Source: Stromatinia cepivora (Eukaryota; Ascomycota; Leotiomycetes; Helotiales; Sclerotiniaceae). From it: a DNA stretch of 64,000 nucleotides. The stretch spans positions 186,001 through 250,000 of the forward strand of contig RCTD01000011.1 of the NCBI GenBank assembly GCA_014898415.1, in the 5' to 3' direction. Shown piece by piece: positions 30,274 through 42,445 of the stretch. The notes beneath the pieces are model-generated. The model worked only from the letters and a program-made list of their open reading frames with translations, was not told the DNA's origin and made no database searches. The stretch's first letter is position 1; each line of letters begins with the position of its first letter. The position numbers and the translations under genes are program-made.

Positions 30274-30647
30274 ATAGATTCATTTGTCTTTAATATATGA
30301 AAATATTTTTATTGAATTATTTTTTTATATTTCTCATTATATATAAATATAATAAAATATACATATTTAAAATTTAATTTTTAAATAAAAATAATTCCAA
30401 AAAATAATAATTACTTTTATACCCTTTAGATTCTAATTAAAATTCATTAGATCCTAATATTATTATTATTTTTTATAATAAAAAAAATTATTATTATATT
30501 CTTTAGATTTTAATTAAAATTCATTAGATTCTAATATTATTATATTTTTTAGATTCTAATTCCAAAATATTAGATTCTATTATTTTTTTGGAAACAAAAA
30601 AAGATATTATTTATTTTTATATTTTTTAAATTTTAATTTAATTTTTT

Positions 30648-32060
30648 CAAAATATATTATATTATATTTCAATTAAATATTTAATTAAAAACAAAATAAT
30701 TAAAATAAAAGTTTATTTTTTAGAATTTCTAAAAAAGAAAATAATTTATCGGAAATTATTTTTATATAATAATATAAAAAAGGGAATACAAAAATATTGA
30801 TATTGTAATTAGTATTTATAAATAAATAATCCCAAAAAAAATTATAAATCAATATATAAATTAATATTTCAATTAATTTTTTAAAAGTTTTTTTTGTAAA
30901 AACTTAAATTATAAAATGAAGAAAATTTTTTTTTTAATTTCATATTTATTTTGAAGAATAATACTTAGGAAATAAATTTTTTAAAAAATATTATATTATA
31001 TTTCAATTAAATATTCATTTAAAAATAAAATAATTAAAATGAAGTTTTTTTTTTAGATTTTCTATAAAGAAAAATTTATCGGAAATTATTTTTATATGAT
31101 GATATTAGGGGGGGGGGGGGGGGGGGGGGGTAGAAAAATATTGATTTTATTAATATTACATATATTATAAAAAAGTAAAGTATATATTGAAGATTATATA
31201 TTTCAAGGTAATAAATTCTATAATTTGAAAATAGTAATTTGAAGATTATAATGAAATAAATAAGTATGAAATTATAATAGTAAAAATAGAATTATATAAT
31301 AATATTATATTATATATAATTGATAATATATATTGAATAATATTAAATATAGATTTTTAATCTTTAATATTGAAAATATAATTTTTTTATATATCTTTTT
31401 TGAATTCTTTTATATATTAATATTTTATTTTTATTTATCGATTTAAATAAAGATTTATTACTCTAATTCTTTTGATTAATATTATAAAGATTTTTTATTT
31501 AAATATTCTTGATATTTGATTAATTTAGTTTTTTTTATTTGAATATTCTTAAATTCAATAATTTTATATCTATTAATACATTCGTAGAATTTAAATTTAT
31601 ATTTATATATTGAATAATTAGATTATTTAAATCAATTTGATCGATTTGATTAATCAAATTGAATATATTTAAATTATATTTAATAAAAATTTATAATTTT
31701 ATATTAATCTTTAAAATAAATTTATATAAATATTATATACTAAATTCAAATTATTAAAATCTATTATTTATACATAAATAATTAAATAGAAATTATAAAT
31801 CGATATTTCAACTAATATTCAAATTAATATTTAAAAGTTTTTGTGTAAAAATTAAAATTATAAAATGAAGAAAAATATTTTTAATATTTTCTTAATTTTA
31901 GAATTATTTTGATAAATAATATTTAGGAAATAAGTCTTTCAAAAAATATTATATTATATTTCAATTAAATATCTAATTAAAAATAAAATAATTAAAATGA
32001 AATTTTTTTTTTAAATTTTTAAATATTTTTTTTTTTTCAGAATTTCTAAAAAAAATCCTT
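30648..32060. repeat. Three internal direct repeats of about 70-130 bp
   Basis: Related segments start near 30,648, 30,983 and 31,940. Each begins with a TATTATATTATATTTCAATT block followed by AAATAAAATAATTAAAAT. The first two continue into 'ttatcggaaattatttttata'. The second copy is followed directly by the poly-G run. All three lie inside the TIR element at 30,211-32,494. Confidence 0.65.
31108..31130. repeat. Poly-G run (G23)
   Basis: Twenty-three consecutive G residues sit in DNA that is otherwise almost only A and T. The exact length of such a homopolymer is unreliable in most sequencing. Confidence 0.8.
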
Positions 32061-32432
32061 TTTAGATTTTATAATATATATATTTTTGATAATAGATTCT
32101 ATATATAAAATCTAAATTCTAAAGGGTATATTTGTATTTTTTTTTAATATTCAATAATATTAAATAATTAAAATTTCATATAATTATTTGAATCTTTTTT
32201 AATAAGAGAAAAATCGAAAATTCTCCCAAAAAATATTTATATAATTAATAAAATATTAAAATAGTTCTATTTTTAATTAGAATTCAATTTAAAAATCGAA
32301 TTTATAATATTTTTTGGAATTAAAAAATAGTATTAGATAATATTACTTTATAAGAATATTATATTTTATAATAATAGAATAAAATAACTTATATTAAGTT
32401 TAAAATAATTAAAGTTTTTTTATATTATATAT

Positions 32433-32464
32433 AAGCGTTTGTCGTAATGATTAGACAAACGCTT
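32433..32464. repeat. Right subterminal hairpin
   Basis: AAGCGTTTGTC pairs perfectly with GACAAACGCTT, with ten bases between. It mirrors the hairpin at 30,241-30,273. Confidence 0.7.
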
Positions 32465-33238
32465 ATATATGGACTTGACTTATTCTATAAGTGTACTATT
32501 ACTACTAAAGAAAAATTATAAAATAATTAAGAATTTAGTTTCTTTATTTCGTTTTTAAATAATATTATTATACTAGAATAATATATTTTATTATTAATCT
32601 AAATAAATATTCCTTATAATTTCTCGAAGTTTTTTAATCTTCAAAATCAAATAAAGTCTAAATTATTTCTCAAAATTTCTTTTCTAATTTTTGAAATTTA
32701 CTTTTAATTAAGCTTTTTGTATATTCATTTTAAAGAACTCTCTTTTATTATATTAAATTAAAACTCATTAAAATATAATTTATATAAACTCTCTCTTTAG
32801 TATTTTTAAATTTGATTAATTTCACATTTTTTAAAATATCTTATTTTTTAAAAAAATTAATAGCCTCTTTTTATTTTCTCTAATATAAAAATATTATATA
32901 TGTATATATATTCATATTTCTTTCTAATATGATAAATATTCTTTTTTTTCTTTCCTGTAAAAAGAAAAATTCCTAATATAAATAAATCTTAATAAAAGTT
33001 CGTGTTTTAAATCTCTAGAATATTATATATAAATTATATACAAATTTATAATCAAAAATTTAATATTCGAAATTTTCTATAGTTATTGATTATTATTTAA
33101 AAAGGGTATTTGGGATTTATATAATAATATTTAGTAATGATAAAGTTATTATTTAATAAATGAGGATTATTTATTTTGATATTAATAATGATTGAAATAA
33201 GAGAGTGACCGAATATAGTATAAAGAATTTACAGAATT

Positions 33239-35237
33239 TTAATCATAGTTTATAGAATTAATAATATTATCTACGTTCTTTAAAAGTATTATCTTGATCC
33301 AGCCCGATCTAGTTCCATGGTTCAGGGATGGGAAAAGTCCCTTAAATTGACATTTGGGATCGTATAATGACTTCAACTTCCGAAGCTTCTCATAGTTTTC
33401 TCCAAATGTCTAATGAGAGTGAAAATTAGCTAGAGACTTCGAATGGTATCCAGTGAACAAAAAGTAGAATGAAGTACTTGCCCTGGAAGAATCCGTGAAA
33501 TTTCCCTCAAAGTTAGGAAAGAACTTGAGTTCTTTCTTTATTGGCTCATTAGTTATTTCCTCAAGGCCTTGTCTGAGTAATTCTAAAGCCTGCTCCTCCG
33601 TACACAAACTTCCCGGTCTATAGCCGGTCCCGAGACCTAACGTGTGGTAGTGGAACTGGTGTGGCCATGCCGTGGCGCCTGGGGAACCACTTGAAGTTAG
33701 AGCTGCCTACGATCCAAATATTATTATCTCTGCGACTGTTATAGCATTCATAGGAAACTAACCTTTTGCGTTAATTCCAGTAGCACAAAGCTTCCACTTC
33801 CAAAATCTTCGTTCGTATCAAGCACTCTTTTGTACCATTTAAAGGCTCTGACCAGAAACTCGGAGTCAATAACTGTAATAAGAACTTGGCACAGCCAGCT
33901 GTCGGTAGCACCCTTTGATACGGATGAATATGCTGGTTGTTCTGGTTAGTTATCTTCCAGGTGCCAACTGTTGTAAATTTCATAGAAAAGCTTATGGATA
34001 ACAATACCTGTGGCATCATGAACCTCGAAGAGCGTCATCTCCTTCGTCATGTCAATAGCTCCCTCTATGTCAAATGCCCATTTAAACCCATCTTTGCCCC
34101 TTCCATGCTCTTCTCCGTTTGCATCAAAGATCATCAGTCCAACTCCAGCAGGAAAGGGAAAGAACGGATTCCTTGGCTCAAGGAAATATACATGCATTGA
34201 GACCTTTGGATCTGTAATCGTCTTTGTAAAAGCAGATACCCCTCGGGATACGGCTTCTAAAGAACTTTCTGGGAAGATGATTGTGCCTCCGAGGATACGC
34301 TGGGGGTATTTTCTCGCTTTCAGTTTAAATGCAGTCACGACTATGTCCGAAAACCCCTCTAGTTAGCCCACCAATTCTTTGGCTACTTCGCTTGTTTTTG
34401 TCTTCGTGGTTAAAATAGAATGCTTCGTGCATGTGCCACGAAAAATTCTAGAGAACGAAAGCCGTGCTCAAAGACATATTTAGAGGAACGGGAAGGGTGC
34501 TAACCGCCAAAATTACCGCCTCCTCCCCTTAATGCCCACAACAAGGCTGGCTCTCCTTCCTCATTGGCCCATAGAACACGTCCATCGGAAAGAATAACTT
34601 GTGCGTCTAGCAAATTATGAGGATCTGACATCAGACCGTACTCATGACTTAGCCACGAAAACCCCCCATGGAGTATCGATCCTGCCACACCGACATATGG
34701 AACACGAGCACAGAGGACTAAGAAATTATCAGCACATCATACTCCATCGGTCTTATTTTGTGGAAGGAAGAACAACTTACCTGCGTAGCCTTCCGCCACC
34801 TTCTCTAGCTCTCTTTCCACCTCGCCCCATAACATTCCAGCCCCAACAGTAAGTATTTCTGTATCAGGATCAAACTTAACTTGATCAAAAGCTCTCATAC
34901 TTAATACAACGTCCCGAGCGGAAGCATTTCCAGTGCCACCGCTCCTGACAGCGAACTCAATAGGAGCATCATACAGATATGGAAGTAATGTCTGTAGTGC
35001 TGTTATGCTTTTAGGACGAAGGATAAGCTGTGGATGGCAATCATGTTGTGCTGACCACTGGAAATCAACATTATTAGTAAGTTTGCCTTGCTTGGAAACC
35101 ACCCTCATGTTGGAGGATATAACACTTACACATTGGGTCTCCGTACTGTATAGCGTCGGATCCGAAGTTTGAGTGATGATTTCATCCTCATCCAATATCT
35201 CATGAAATCGGATAAGATGTTGTTCGGTAAGAACCAT
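33239..35237 (-). CDS. BBE-type FAD-linked oxidoreductase
   Basis: Seven exons give 501 residues: 35237-35130, 35057-34781, 34717-34505, 34340-34008, 33941-33763, 33706-33482 and 33409-33239. The N-terminal FAD_binding_4 domain shows RSGGTG (residues 74-79), a VGVAGSILHGG glycine-rich turn and LRGGGGNFG. The C-terminus carries the BBE signature FGENYEKLRKLK (about 447-458). Family members oxidise alcohols or close rings in secondary metabolism, using FAD that is often covalently bound. Here the usual covalent His of RSGGH is Thr78, so flavin linkage may differ. No signal peptide is seen. The sixth intron uses a GC donor (AGG|GCAAGT), the only choice that keeps frame. The last 16 or so codons run into the AT-rich block. 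I infer it is a tailoring enzyme of the RiPP cluster; membership is not proven. Confidence 0.8.
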
Positions 35238-35679
35238 GGTGGGGTTATCCGTAATTATTTGCGGTGCAAAGTTCAGTGTGCAGGTTGTCAGCAGTCTTAT
35301 TATGTGGATGTCATGCCTTTATATGCCTAAAATGTAGTGCACATCAGATAGTACCTATGCAGTATCGGATCGCTAAAGAACAGTAAGACTACTAAACTAG
35401 CCAAGCAACTGGTGGGTGGTAATTGTAGCACAGTGGGGCTAATACATATTGCATGGTAGGGGTACGTTATCACCTATTTCGTAATCGTGGATGAAGCTTT
35501 GAATCACCATTTGATTATCGATATGCGACAAATAGAGCACATTATGCGGCAGTAAAGTGCAACGTGATAGAATGCGATATTTCGGGACTAATTCCAATTC
35601 GATCGACGTCCATAAATGATATTCTAACTGGACCATAAAATAGTATACAAAAGACTCCGCATGGCAGAAACCACTCTAA

Positions 35680-37043
35680 TTAAACCGTAGTGACTTTGTA
35701 AGTGACAGTCTTGTTGATACCATCAAGTTTGTATTCTTCCCCGCCACCACTCTTGCTCAAAGGATACTGATCTCCATCTGAAGAAGTCTGCCTGTGATAG
35801 GTGTCCCCTACAGTACCGGATCTTGAGCTATTCTTAGAGCCGAGAAGTCTTGATCTCCACGAGTTCATGGTATTCAAGGCGTGAAGAGAGAACAGAGACT
35901 TATCACCGATGAACAGCGGGCGCAGGGTCGGGAGACAGGCAGAAAGGACCGCGATGCCGTTTTCGATAGCACACCAGACAAAGATGGGTGGTGTGTAAAC
36001 TTTTCATAGTTATTAGTAGACTGCTCTTAATCTAATTTTGTATGGTGTGACAATTCGACTTACAAGTTATATCTTTGTAATGTAATTTAACGTTTGGGGC
36101 CAGCTGAAAGAATAAAACTAGACGGACGATTCCTGCAAACAAAACACTGCATTAAATGGCATATTATCAGTCTCCAGAACACAATGGGTCACGAAATCAT
36201 GTGGGGTGGATACATACAATGTTCCGAGTAAGAAAACGAAGGAAACGGCGATTTTTTGCTTCAATGGAAGTTGGAGTTTCCAGATCATCGGTATAGGTAG
36301 TGCAAGAATAAAAACATCAAGAAGGAAGTCGGTGTAGGTGGTAGACTCGTAGAACGGGATGGTTTGGAAACAGGAATCGCCATATTGAAACTCGAACTTT
36401 GTCCAAACTATGGAAACCGGATGGCATTGGAAAATGATCAGGAAGAAGAAGATTGTTGCCCAGAGTGATGCCAGAACGATTAAGACCCAACAAATAAGCC
36501 GGAAGGCTCGGACAGCAAAGATTCGCTTGTATAGAAAGAGGAGTGAAACTTTGGTGAAGCCCAAGGCAGGAAAAGTGACGGCCTCCATGATCAATCTAGT
36601 CTGTAGGTTTGGGGGTTAGATTGTTATTTCTCCCATGAGGGACCGGGAAGAGAGGACATAGGGTCATACCTTTTGATACACATCCAGAGCAGAATCATGT
36701 ATCAATTCACCATTTGGCCCAAGTTTTTGATGCGAACCATGTTCCCCCTTCACGACCGCTACACAAACTCGGTTATTGTTGGTCCGTCATTGACATCGAT
36801 TTGAGTACTTACACACGATGAGAGTAACATTGACGAATACTGTACAGAACTGAATTTGTTAGAAAAACATGTTGACAGAAGAATGACCATTCTTACAAGA
36901 GCTGGAAGTATTAAATAATCATCGACGCCTAGCGGGACATTCTTTATTTTCCTCGCCCAAATGCGCAGGCTAACACCGAGAGCTGGAAGAACGGAGAAAA
37001 CAACAGCAATGGCTATTATAGAAGCTGGACTGTAGACCGTCAT
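35680..37043 (-). CDS. Pth11/rhodopsin-like seven-helix membrane protein
   Basis: Six exons give 352 residues: 37043-36897, 36849-36813, 36758-36670, 36600-36218, 36146-36064 and 35999-35680. Typical features of the fungal integral-membrane family (rhodopsin domain, PF20684-like) appear in order. They are a helix then LGVDDYLIL, a loop beginning KGEHGSH, the helix pair around KVSLLFLYKRIF, the segment GIVRLVLFFQL, and WCAIENGIAVLSACLPTLRP before a cytoplasmic Ser/Gly-rich tail. Such proteins sit in the plasma membrane, and some act as G-protein-coupled sensors; the ligand here is unknown. The fifth exon needs the upstream acceptor (AATGCAG at 36,147) to stay in frame. It lies between the oxidase and the UstYa genes. 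A role in the cluster (sensing or self-protection) is only a guess from position. Confidence 0.75.
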
Positions 37044-39608
37044 GGTAGCTTTCGGATTGGTGTATCGCTAGCTGGTGATATAATATAAGGAACAGACAAT
37101 GGGGAGAGCAGTGGATAGATGCTTAAGAGGTTACTTTTCTTCAAGACGAGTTCGGAATTGACAAAAACTTGTGGGCACTTGCATTCCTTGAATTTTCAAT
37201 CGTAGATGTGCCGTGATCTCTTGTATAAGCGGATGCTGATGTGCATGAGAGGCAAAAATTCGCAATGCTACTCATCAAGGGTATCTAGGATTTGCAATAT
37301 TTGGTAGGATTAATCCCAAGTCCTCCTGTCAATGGTAGGATTGTCTGACAGGGACTTGTTTTAGCCCGTATTTGCAAGCAAAGGAATGAGACGAAGATAA
37401 GCATAGTGATTATGGGGGTACATACATCATGTAATACGGCGCTGATACTATTTGATTTAAAGTACTTCCGTATGCATGTATTGATTTATCTGTTTAGCGC
37501 TCTCTCAGAATAGGACAAATGCGATGAATACAAACTGATGCTTACTATCACCCGTATAGATGCTTACTATTCGTGCAACTGGTGTAACATTATTGAAGAA
37601 ATGAGACCAATTATGCTTATTTTCCATCCGGTCATGGTTTCATTCGCCACAAATGATGAAGTAATTAACGAAGTACTTTTCATCATATACAGATGACTAT
37701 GTATGACCAATTATTGATCCGGTCATCAATCATTTCATCCTCCATCCTCCGCTTCGGCTTCGACTGCCGCTTGGACTTGGACTGGGACTGGAGACTTCGA
37801 TACAAGAATGAGTTTTCATAGCCATCTAATAATAAATCAACTGTGATGAAAAATGTAAGAAATGAGAATACAAATGGTTGGTAGGCACTTGGTAGTGAGG
37901 TTGCATTGCATTTTATCGTAAGATCTTACACAAACACGGGATGACAAGTTCAAGTACGCTTAGCCAAGTTACCAAGTCGATTGGCGAATAAGGGGGTGTA
38001 TAGAATATATTTGTGGAGGATTGTGCTTTATATAGGTATAGCAATAAGTATAGGGATTGATACTATTTATTATTTATTATTTGTTTCAATATATTTTCCC
38101 AAAATTTGTGTAAATCTTCGAACTTCTATTAGTTTTAGCTGATATATAGAGGGTATCGAGTATTTCAGGTCATTAATTTATCGTAATCTTGTAAGACCCT
38201 ATCTATGTATGTAATTGTATTGAAATGTTAGTTCCCATATTTCAATCTTTCCAAATCCCAGGTATTTCTTTTTTCGTGGAACAGTCCGGGGAGAAACGCC
38301 ATCTGCATATCTGACACACATGTAACCTTAACCCCCACCACACACCCATTTAGCCTGGGTCATCTGTGTCACCTTTTTATGAAGTGATTCTCACCATTTT
38401 TTCACATGTTTCTCACCATTTTTCACATGTTTCTCCACCATCCATCCATCCAGTCATTCTCGCCATTTTCATGTGTGTCCCCTTTATTTCATCCATGCCT
38501 TGATGCCACCCAACCACCCACCTTCACACATTCATATGATCTTACTTACCACCACAATCTACTTTGTACATACGCGTCAAGTATCTATTAGTTGATACCG
38601 AATACATACCTAGTTGCTGATATTTTAGCCGTGATTACTTTAGTCATCTAGTGTCCAATGTACGAGTAGCTTTTTTCAATCCTTGGCAGCTTCAGACTTC
38701 TGTGCTGGCATTCCCGTTTACTGTACCTACCTCCGTATGTCCGTATCTTATCATGCCGATTACAATTTGCATGTGATAATTTCATTTCCTTTTCCATCAA
38801 GATGTGGGCGGGGTTGCATACAGTTTGAAAGATCCTCAATTTTACCACCAACCATCACCAAATATATTGGTAATTTTTACTATTCTTCTCAGGTTTCATA
38901 CACATGCCGTGATATCCGATGCCTACCCAGCAGAACGGTTTAGCACTGGCTGTTAAGTCTTCTCGAAGTGTCTATCCTGACCACTTTCACCCATGTTCAA
39001 CCTAAAATGGATCAACGTAGTCGAATACCCACAGCAAAGATGGGAGCTCTTGGATACCAATAAGCTGTATAATGTAGGCGCCTCACATTTGGCTTGCCCC
39101 AACAGTTACTCTGTATCACCTGCATCAACGCAAACGGTTTTGGTCGTTCCCGTGGCAAGCTCGGAACGGAGTGTTCAAGATGCAGGAAGCTATAGAATGG
39201 AGGGAGTATCACGCTTCGGAAAGAAGTATCTCTTTGGGAAAGTGGTACATTATATGCATCTCGGAATCCCGGTGACGCTTGGGGTTTACGTGAGTTGTGT
39301 TGCAAGTGTAACATAGAAAACAGAACGTGTTAGATTTGGAAAGTGGGTTTGTTCTTGTTGTCTCATGGTGAGGGATTGGGAAAGTCTTTTACGTCAGTAC
39401 TTTTCGATTAGGTTAATGCTGTTGATGTAAGAGTTTATCCGACTAATAGGCACTGTATTCCCACCGGAGCTAATCTTTACCCCTTGTCTTCTATCCGAGA
39501 CTCAGCATTTGAGACTTTCCAAGCCCTAACAGCTGGTTGAGCCTTCGTCGCAATCACTATCTCCCCCAAATTTCCAGGCTACCCCACTATACTGCCACTA
39601 CAGATACA
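37044..39608. other. Intergenic region, no gene recognised
   Basis: This is about 2.6 kb between the divergent membrane-protein gene and the first UstYa gene. Only short unsupported reading frames occur. A TTTTTCACATGTTTCTC motif is repeated near 38,400-38,435. A (CTTCGGA-like) purine/pyrimidine patch lies near 37,745-37,795. The promoters of both flanking genes must lie here. Confidence 0.5.
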
Positions 39609-40509
39609 ATGAACCTTTCGATATTCCAGCGCAGTCCTAAATACTCTGCCTTGGAGTCAGAGGAACGGGCCAAAGACGAACGGGCACAAAACCGAAACCC
39701 CAGAGTCGGAAACAAGCGGAAAATTCTCGTGATATCTTTGACGGTTCTTATAGCTGTTCTGGTCGGCTTTTTCCTGGGACGGATATCATTGAGGGTGCAG
39801 AATGCTAGAGACTTGTTAGGTACTTCTGCTCTCGCTCGAGCAAATCGGCCTTGATCATGCTAACCACGTGAGCTTTAGAGCCAGCTGGCGATCACGACGA
39901 AACTTGGGTCTATAATAGAACATTCTCAGGCCCGCCAAGTAATGAAACGGAGTTGGCCTGGCGTTCCATCTTTCCAAGTATGTTTAATATGTTACATATT
40001 TGATGTCTCTAATTTGGCTCTGACTCGGTATCACAGAAGGTCGTGGTTTTATCCACCATCCATCTTTAGCACCGAATATCTCTGGTATCGCTGTGTTTCA
40101 TGAACTGCACTGCCTGGTAAGATGACACTGGCTGACATTCCTCTTCCTGGTTCTCATTCTCTATTTACCCACCACTCTCATATGCACAAAATTTGTCTTG
40201 CCCAAGCTTACATTTAGCTATCAGAACGGTATCCGCCTTGCTTATTATGCTGCCTTGACAAAGACACACGAGAAAAGCGACGCTGGCAATAGCTCTCATT
40301 CGGGCCACGATGACCCTGCACACATCCGTCACTGCTTCGACTATCTGCGGCATGCTCTGATGTGCGCTGCTGATACCAACCTCGAGCCCGTGAATTGGAA
40401 GTATGGTGGTGTCACTGGATGGGGATTTGATAGAACCTGCCGAAGTTATGATGCAGTAGTGGCCTATGCGGAGCAATGGAGGACACATTCCGAAACAGAT
40501 ATCTCTTGA
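39609..40509 (+). CDS. UstYa-family (DUF3328) oxidase, copy 1
   Basis: Four exons give 224 residues: 39609-39819, 39879-39977, 40037-40116 and 40225-40509. A basic cytoplasmic tail is followed by one membrane helix (about 39-58) and a lumenal domain. The domain carries the family's two metal-binding-type motifs: HELHCL (125-130) and HIRHCFDYLR (163-172), then MCAAD. UstYa/UstYb proteins are required for oxidative macrocyclisation of ustiloxin-type peptides (established for the family). Introns of 59, 59 and 108 nt have good donors; the first two have clear branch sites. The ATG at 39609 was chosen because it precedes the tail directly in frame. It converges with UstYa copy 2 and lies 1.9 kb upstream of the precursor. 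It may close the ring on the precursor's core peptide. Confidence 0.88.
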
Positions 40510-40658
40510 ATATGTGTAATATTACTCGTCGTCCTTACAATGGAAGAGATATCTACTCAAACCTGTTATTAGTTTCCTCCGTGCTGTTTGAAATCAAGTA
40601 CAAGAACGTGTTATGGTCATAATAATACACGTGAAATCATAATTCTTTAACGGAGTGT

Positions 40659-41807
40659 CTAATATCTGGGTACAAGTAGCCCTGGCTCTGACAAATTAAC
40701 ACTTCTATCTTTGATCCAGCCACTGAAGTTTTCCCAATTGATGCATTGGTGTGGGCCTACGTCGGTAATAGTAGGTACAAATTCATCCCCCTCTTTGAGC
40801 CACTTGTAGATTGCAAGAGAGGTGTCCCCTCTACACATCATGGAAAGACGCAGGCGCTCAATGCAATGATCTAAGTCATGTGTAAATATTAGCAGCAACA
40901 CCCAGCTCTACATGGATTCTTTTAGGTATTGGAGTTGAAAAGGTTCAAGGACAAATGTATTCTCAAACAGACTTACGAATATGGGCTTCCCACTCCTTCA
41001 ACTCGGCATCACTTGGCCCTTTAGGATAAATATAATGATCTCTATATATCCAGTGGCGGATTCGTTTCTGGATTTGACAGATTAGTTCAAGGTACAACGA
41101 TAAGTAGTACATCGCAACTAAAAGAAAGAGCGAATTGGCTTACAAGGCAATGTAACTCGTGGAAGACTCCGGGTTGGGCGATATAGCCCCCTTGTTGTAA
41201 TGGAAGCGACTCCATTCCTATCGCTTGCAGATCCTCAAGTTCTACTCGAATGTCGTTGTCTGTTGATGAAACGGTATTTTAGTCACAGGTTTGTCTATGA
41301 TTAGCGAGTAGTATAGGAGTTGGAAAATGTACATTCGAAAAGCTCGTGCCATGCCGCGTCTAGTTCTTCACTTGGAGGACCAGCGTAAGGACTCGACCTG
41401 AAACCGGAGGGGAACTTCTGTATTTCGAAAATTTTGGCCTCTTTGGCGATATCTGATCACGCAAAATAAGAGGAATGTGTTAGCACGCGGAAAGAAATCG
41501 TTTTACCATATCATGATTTTATGGAGGGTTCTCACCTACCTGGAAGCGGTTCTGAATTTGCAGCATGCCGGTGGAATCTCGCGCCCGAAGCTATGAAAAG
41601 TAAAATCGCAGGAATGTAACAGATCACTAGTCCGACCGTCGACAAGATATGCCAATTTCGGTAGCGTTTTGTCCTGCCCGAAGCTGGTCGATATTCTTCT
41701 ACTTCGGTAGTAGATTCTTTAGCGGCATGGTGTGCTTCTCTCTCTTGTGACAATTCATCCTGAACCTCAGATGAAGATAACAGAGGCTCCTCCTGATCCT
41801 GTCCCAT
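40659..41807 (-). CDS. UstYa-family (DUF3328) oxidase, copy 2
   Basis: Five exons give 268 residues: 41807-41540, 41452-41333, 41259-41144, 41067-40977 and 40870-40659. It has a long acidic/Ser-rich cytoplasmic tail, one membrane helix (about 53-74) and then the UstYa domain. The motifs are HELHCL (163-168) and HIHHCIERLR (197-206), followed by MCRGD. An intron interrupts each side of the first motif. The start is ATG at 41807, the first ATG in frame. Sequence and intron pattern differ strongly from copy 1, so the two are not a recent duplication. In known dikaritin pathways two UstYa-type proteins act together, which fits the pair here. Confidence 0.88.
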
Positions 41808-42445
41808 CGTTTGTTCAACGGTTTTTGCTCTCAAAATATTTACTTCGCCCGGGGAATAGAATATGACCTTGGATGAGTCTTTGATATCGTTGTAAAACTT
41901 AAATTAGTGTACGATGATTGTGTAATAGAGATTAGATTAGAGTTTGCATTTCTGACAAGTGCATAGTTATCATGGTAGGGATATTTTCACTCCACCTATT
42001 GCATTGAATGCCTCGTAAATGATCACTTACGGTGCCCTCCGGGCTCACCGGAAACGGAGAAGTTGCAGATCTGAGCATCATTTATTGCCTCTATGCTACA
42101 TAATTAATCTATTATGCAGGGATAGATGCAGAATGCTCAAAGAGGTTGGTTGTTCCGACATGATCGGTGTGGGTTACATTGCTGGCAATTCTGGTGCCTC
42201 CTCGCATAACATTCTTTTCAGGGAAAAAGTTTGAAATTGTACGAGTATAAGTGAACTTTGGAAAATTCAATACTTTCAGTGCCCGAATAACTACTTATAA
42301 CAGCTCTTGGCACATTCTACAGTGGCCCTTAAGCTCGCAATAATTTTGACTATCAAGATCGACACATATCTATTCTCAATATAGTATCCCATACACAACA
42401 AGATACCTCCCATCACGTCTAACTCGGTTCAACTGCTTTTCTTCC

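Larger units (their letters stand above)
30211..32494. mobile_element. TIR element with subterminal palindromes
   Basis: The left end reads ACACATATAG and the right end CTATAAGTGT, which are inverted copies with one mismatch. Inside each end lies an imperfect hairpin: AAGCGTTT...ACAAACGCTT at 30,241-30,273 and again at 32,433-32,464. Both ends are flanked by ACT/ATT-rich simple sequence, so a target duplication cannot be read safely. The interior is AT-rich with a G23 run and three related direct repeats, and has no coding frame. It looks like a non-autonomous DNA transposon of unknown superfamily. Confidence 0.55.
1..33230. repeat. AT-rich, gene-free isochore of decayed repeats
   Basis: The base composition is overwhelmingly A and T, with long A/T runs and stop codons in all frames. 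No reading frame longer than about 90 codons occurs, and the short ones are low-complexity (F, I, L, N, K, Y). The composition changes abruptly near 33,240, at the stop codon of the first real gene. Several segments recur at other positions as heavily diverged copies that differ mainly by C/T and G/A changes. This is what RIP in Pezizomycotina produces, so RIP is the inferred cause. The recognisable elements are listed separately; the rest shows nothing I can assign. Confidence 0.85.

Noticed and set aside
36000..36300. Possible frameshift in the Pth11-like gene
   Set aside because: Choosing the upstream acceptor at 36,147 instead of the next CAG restores frame and the GIVRL motif, so no break is needed.
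38406..39316. Several 60-107-codon frames on both strands between the membrane protein and UstYa genes
   Set aside because: Overlapping frames on opposite strands, no recognisable motif and no convincing splice extension.
42019..42234. 71-codon plus-strand frame upstream of the precursor
   Set aside because: No domain or signal peptide. A forced splice from its internal ATG to the precursor uses a weak GTGTGG donor; kept only as a remote possibility for the missing start.
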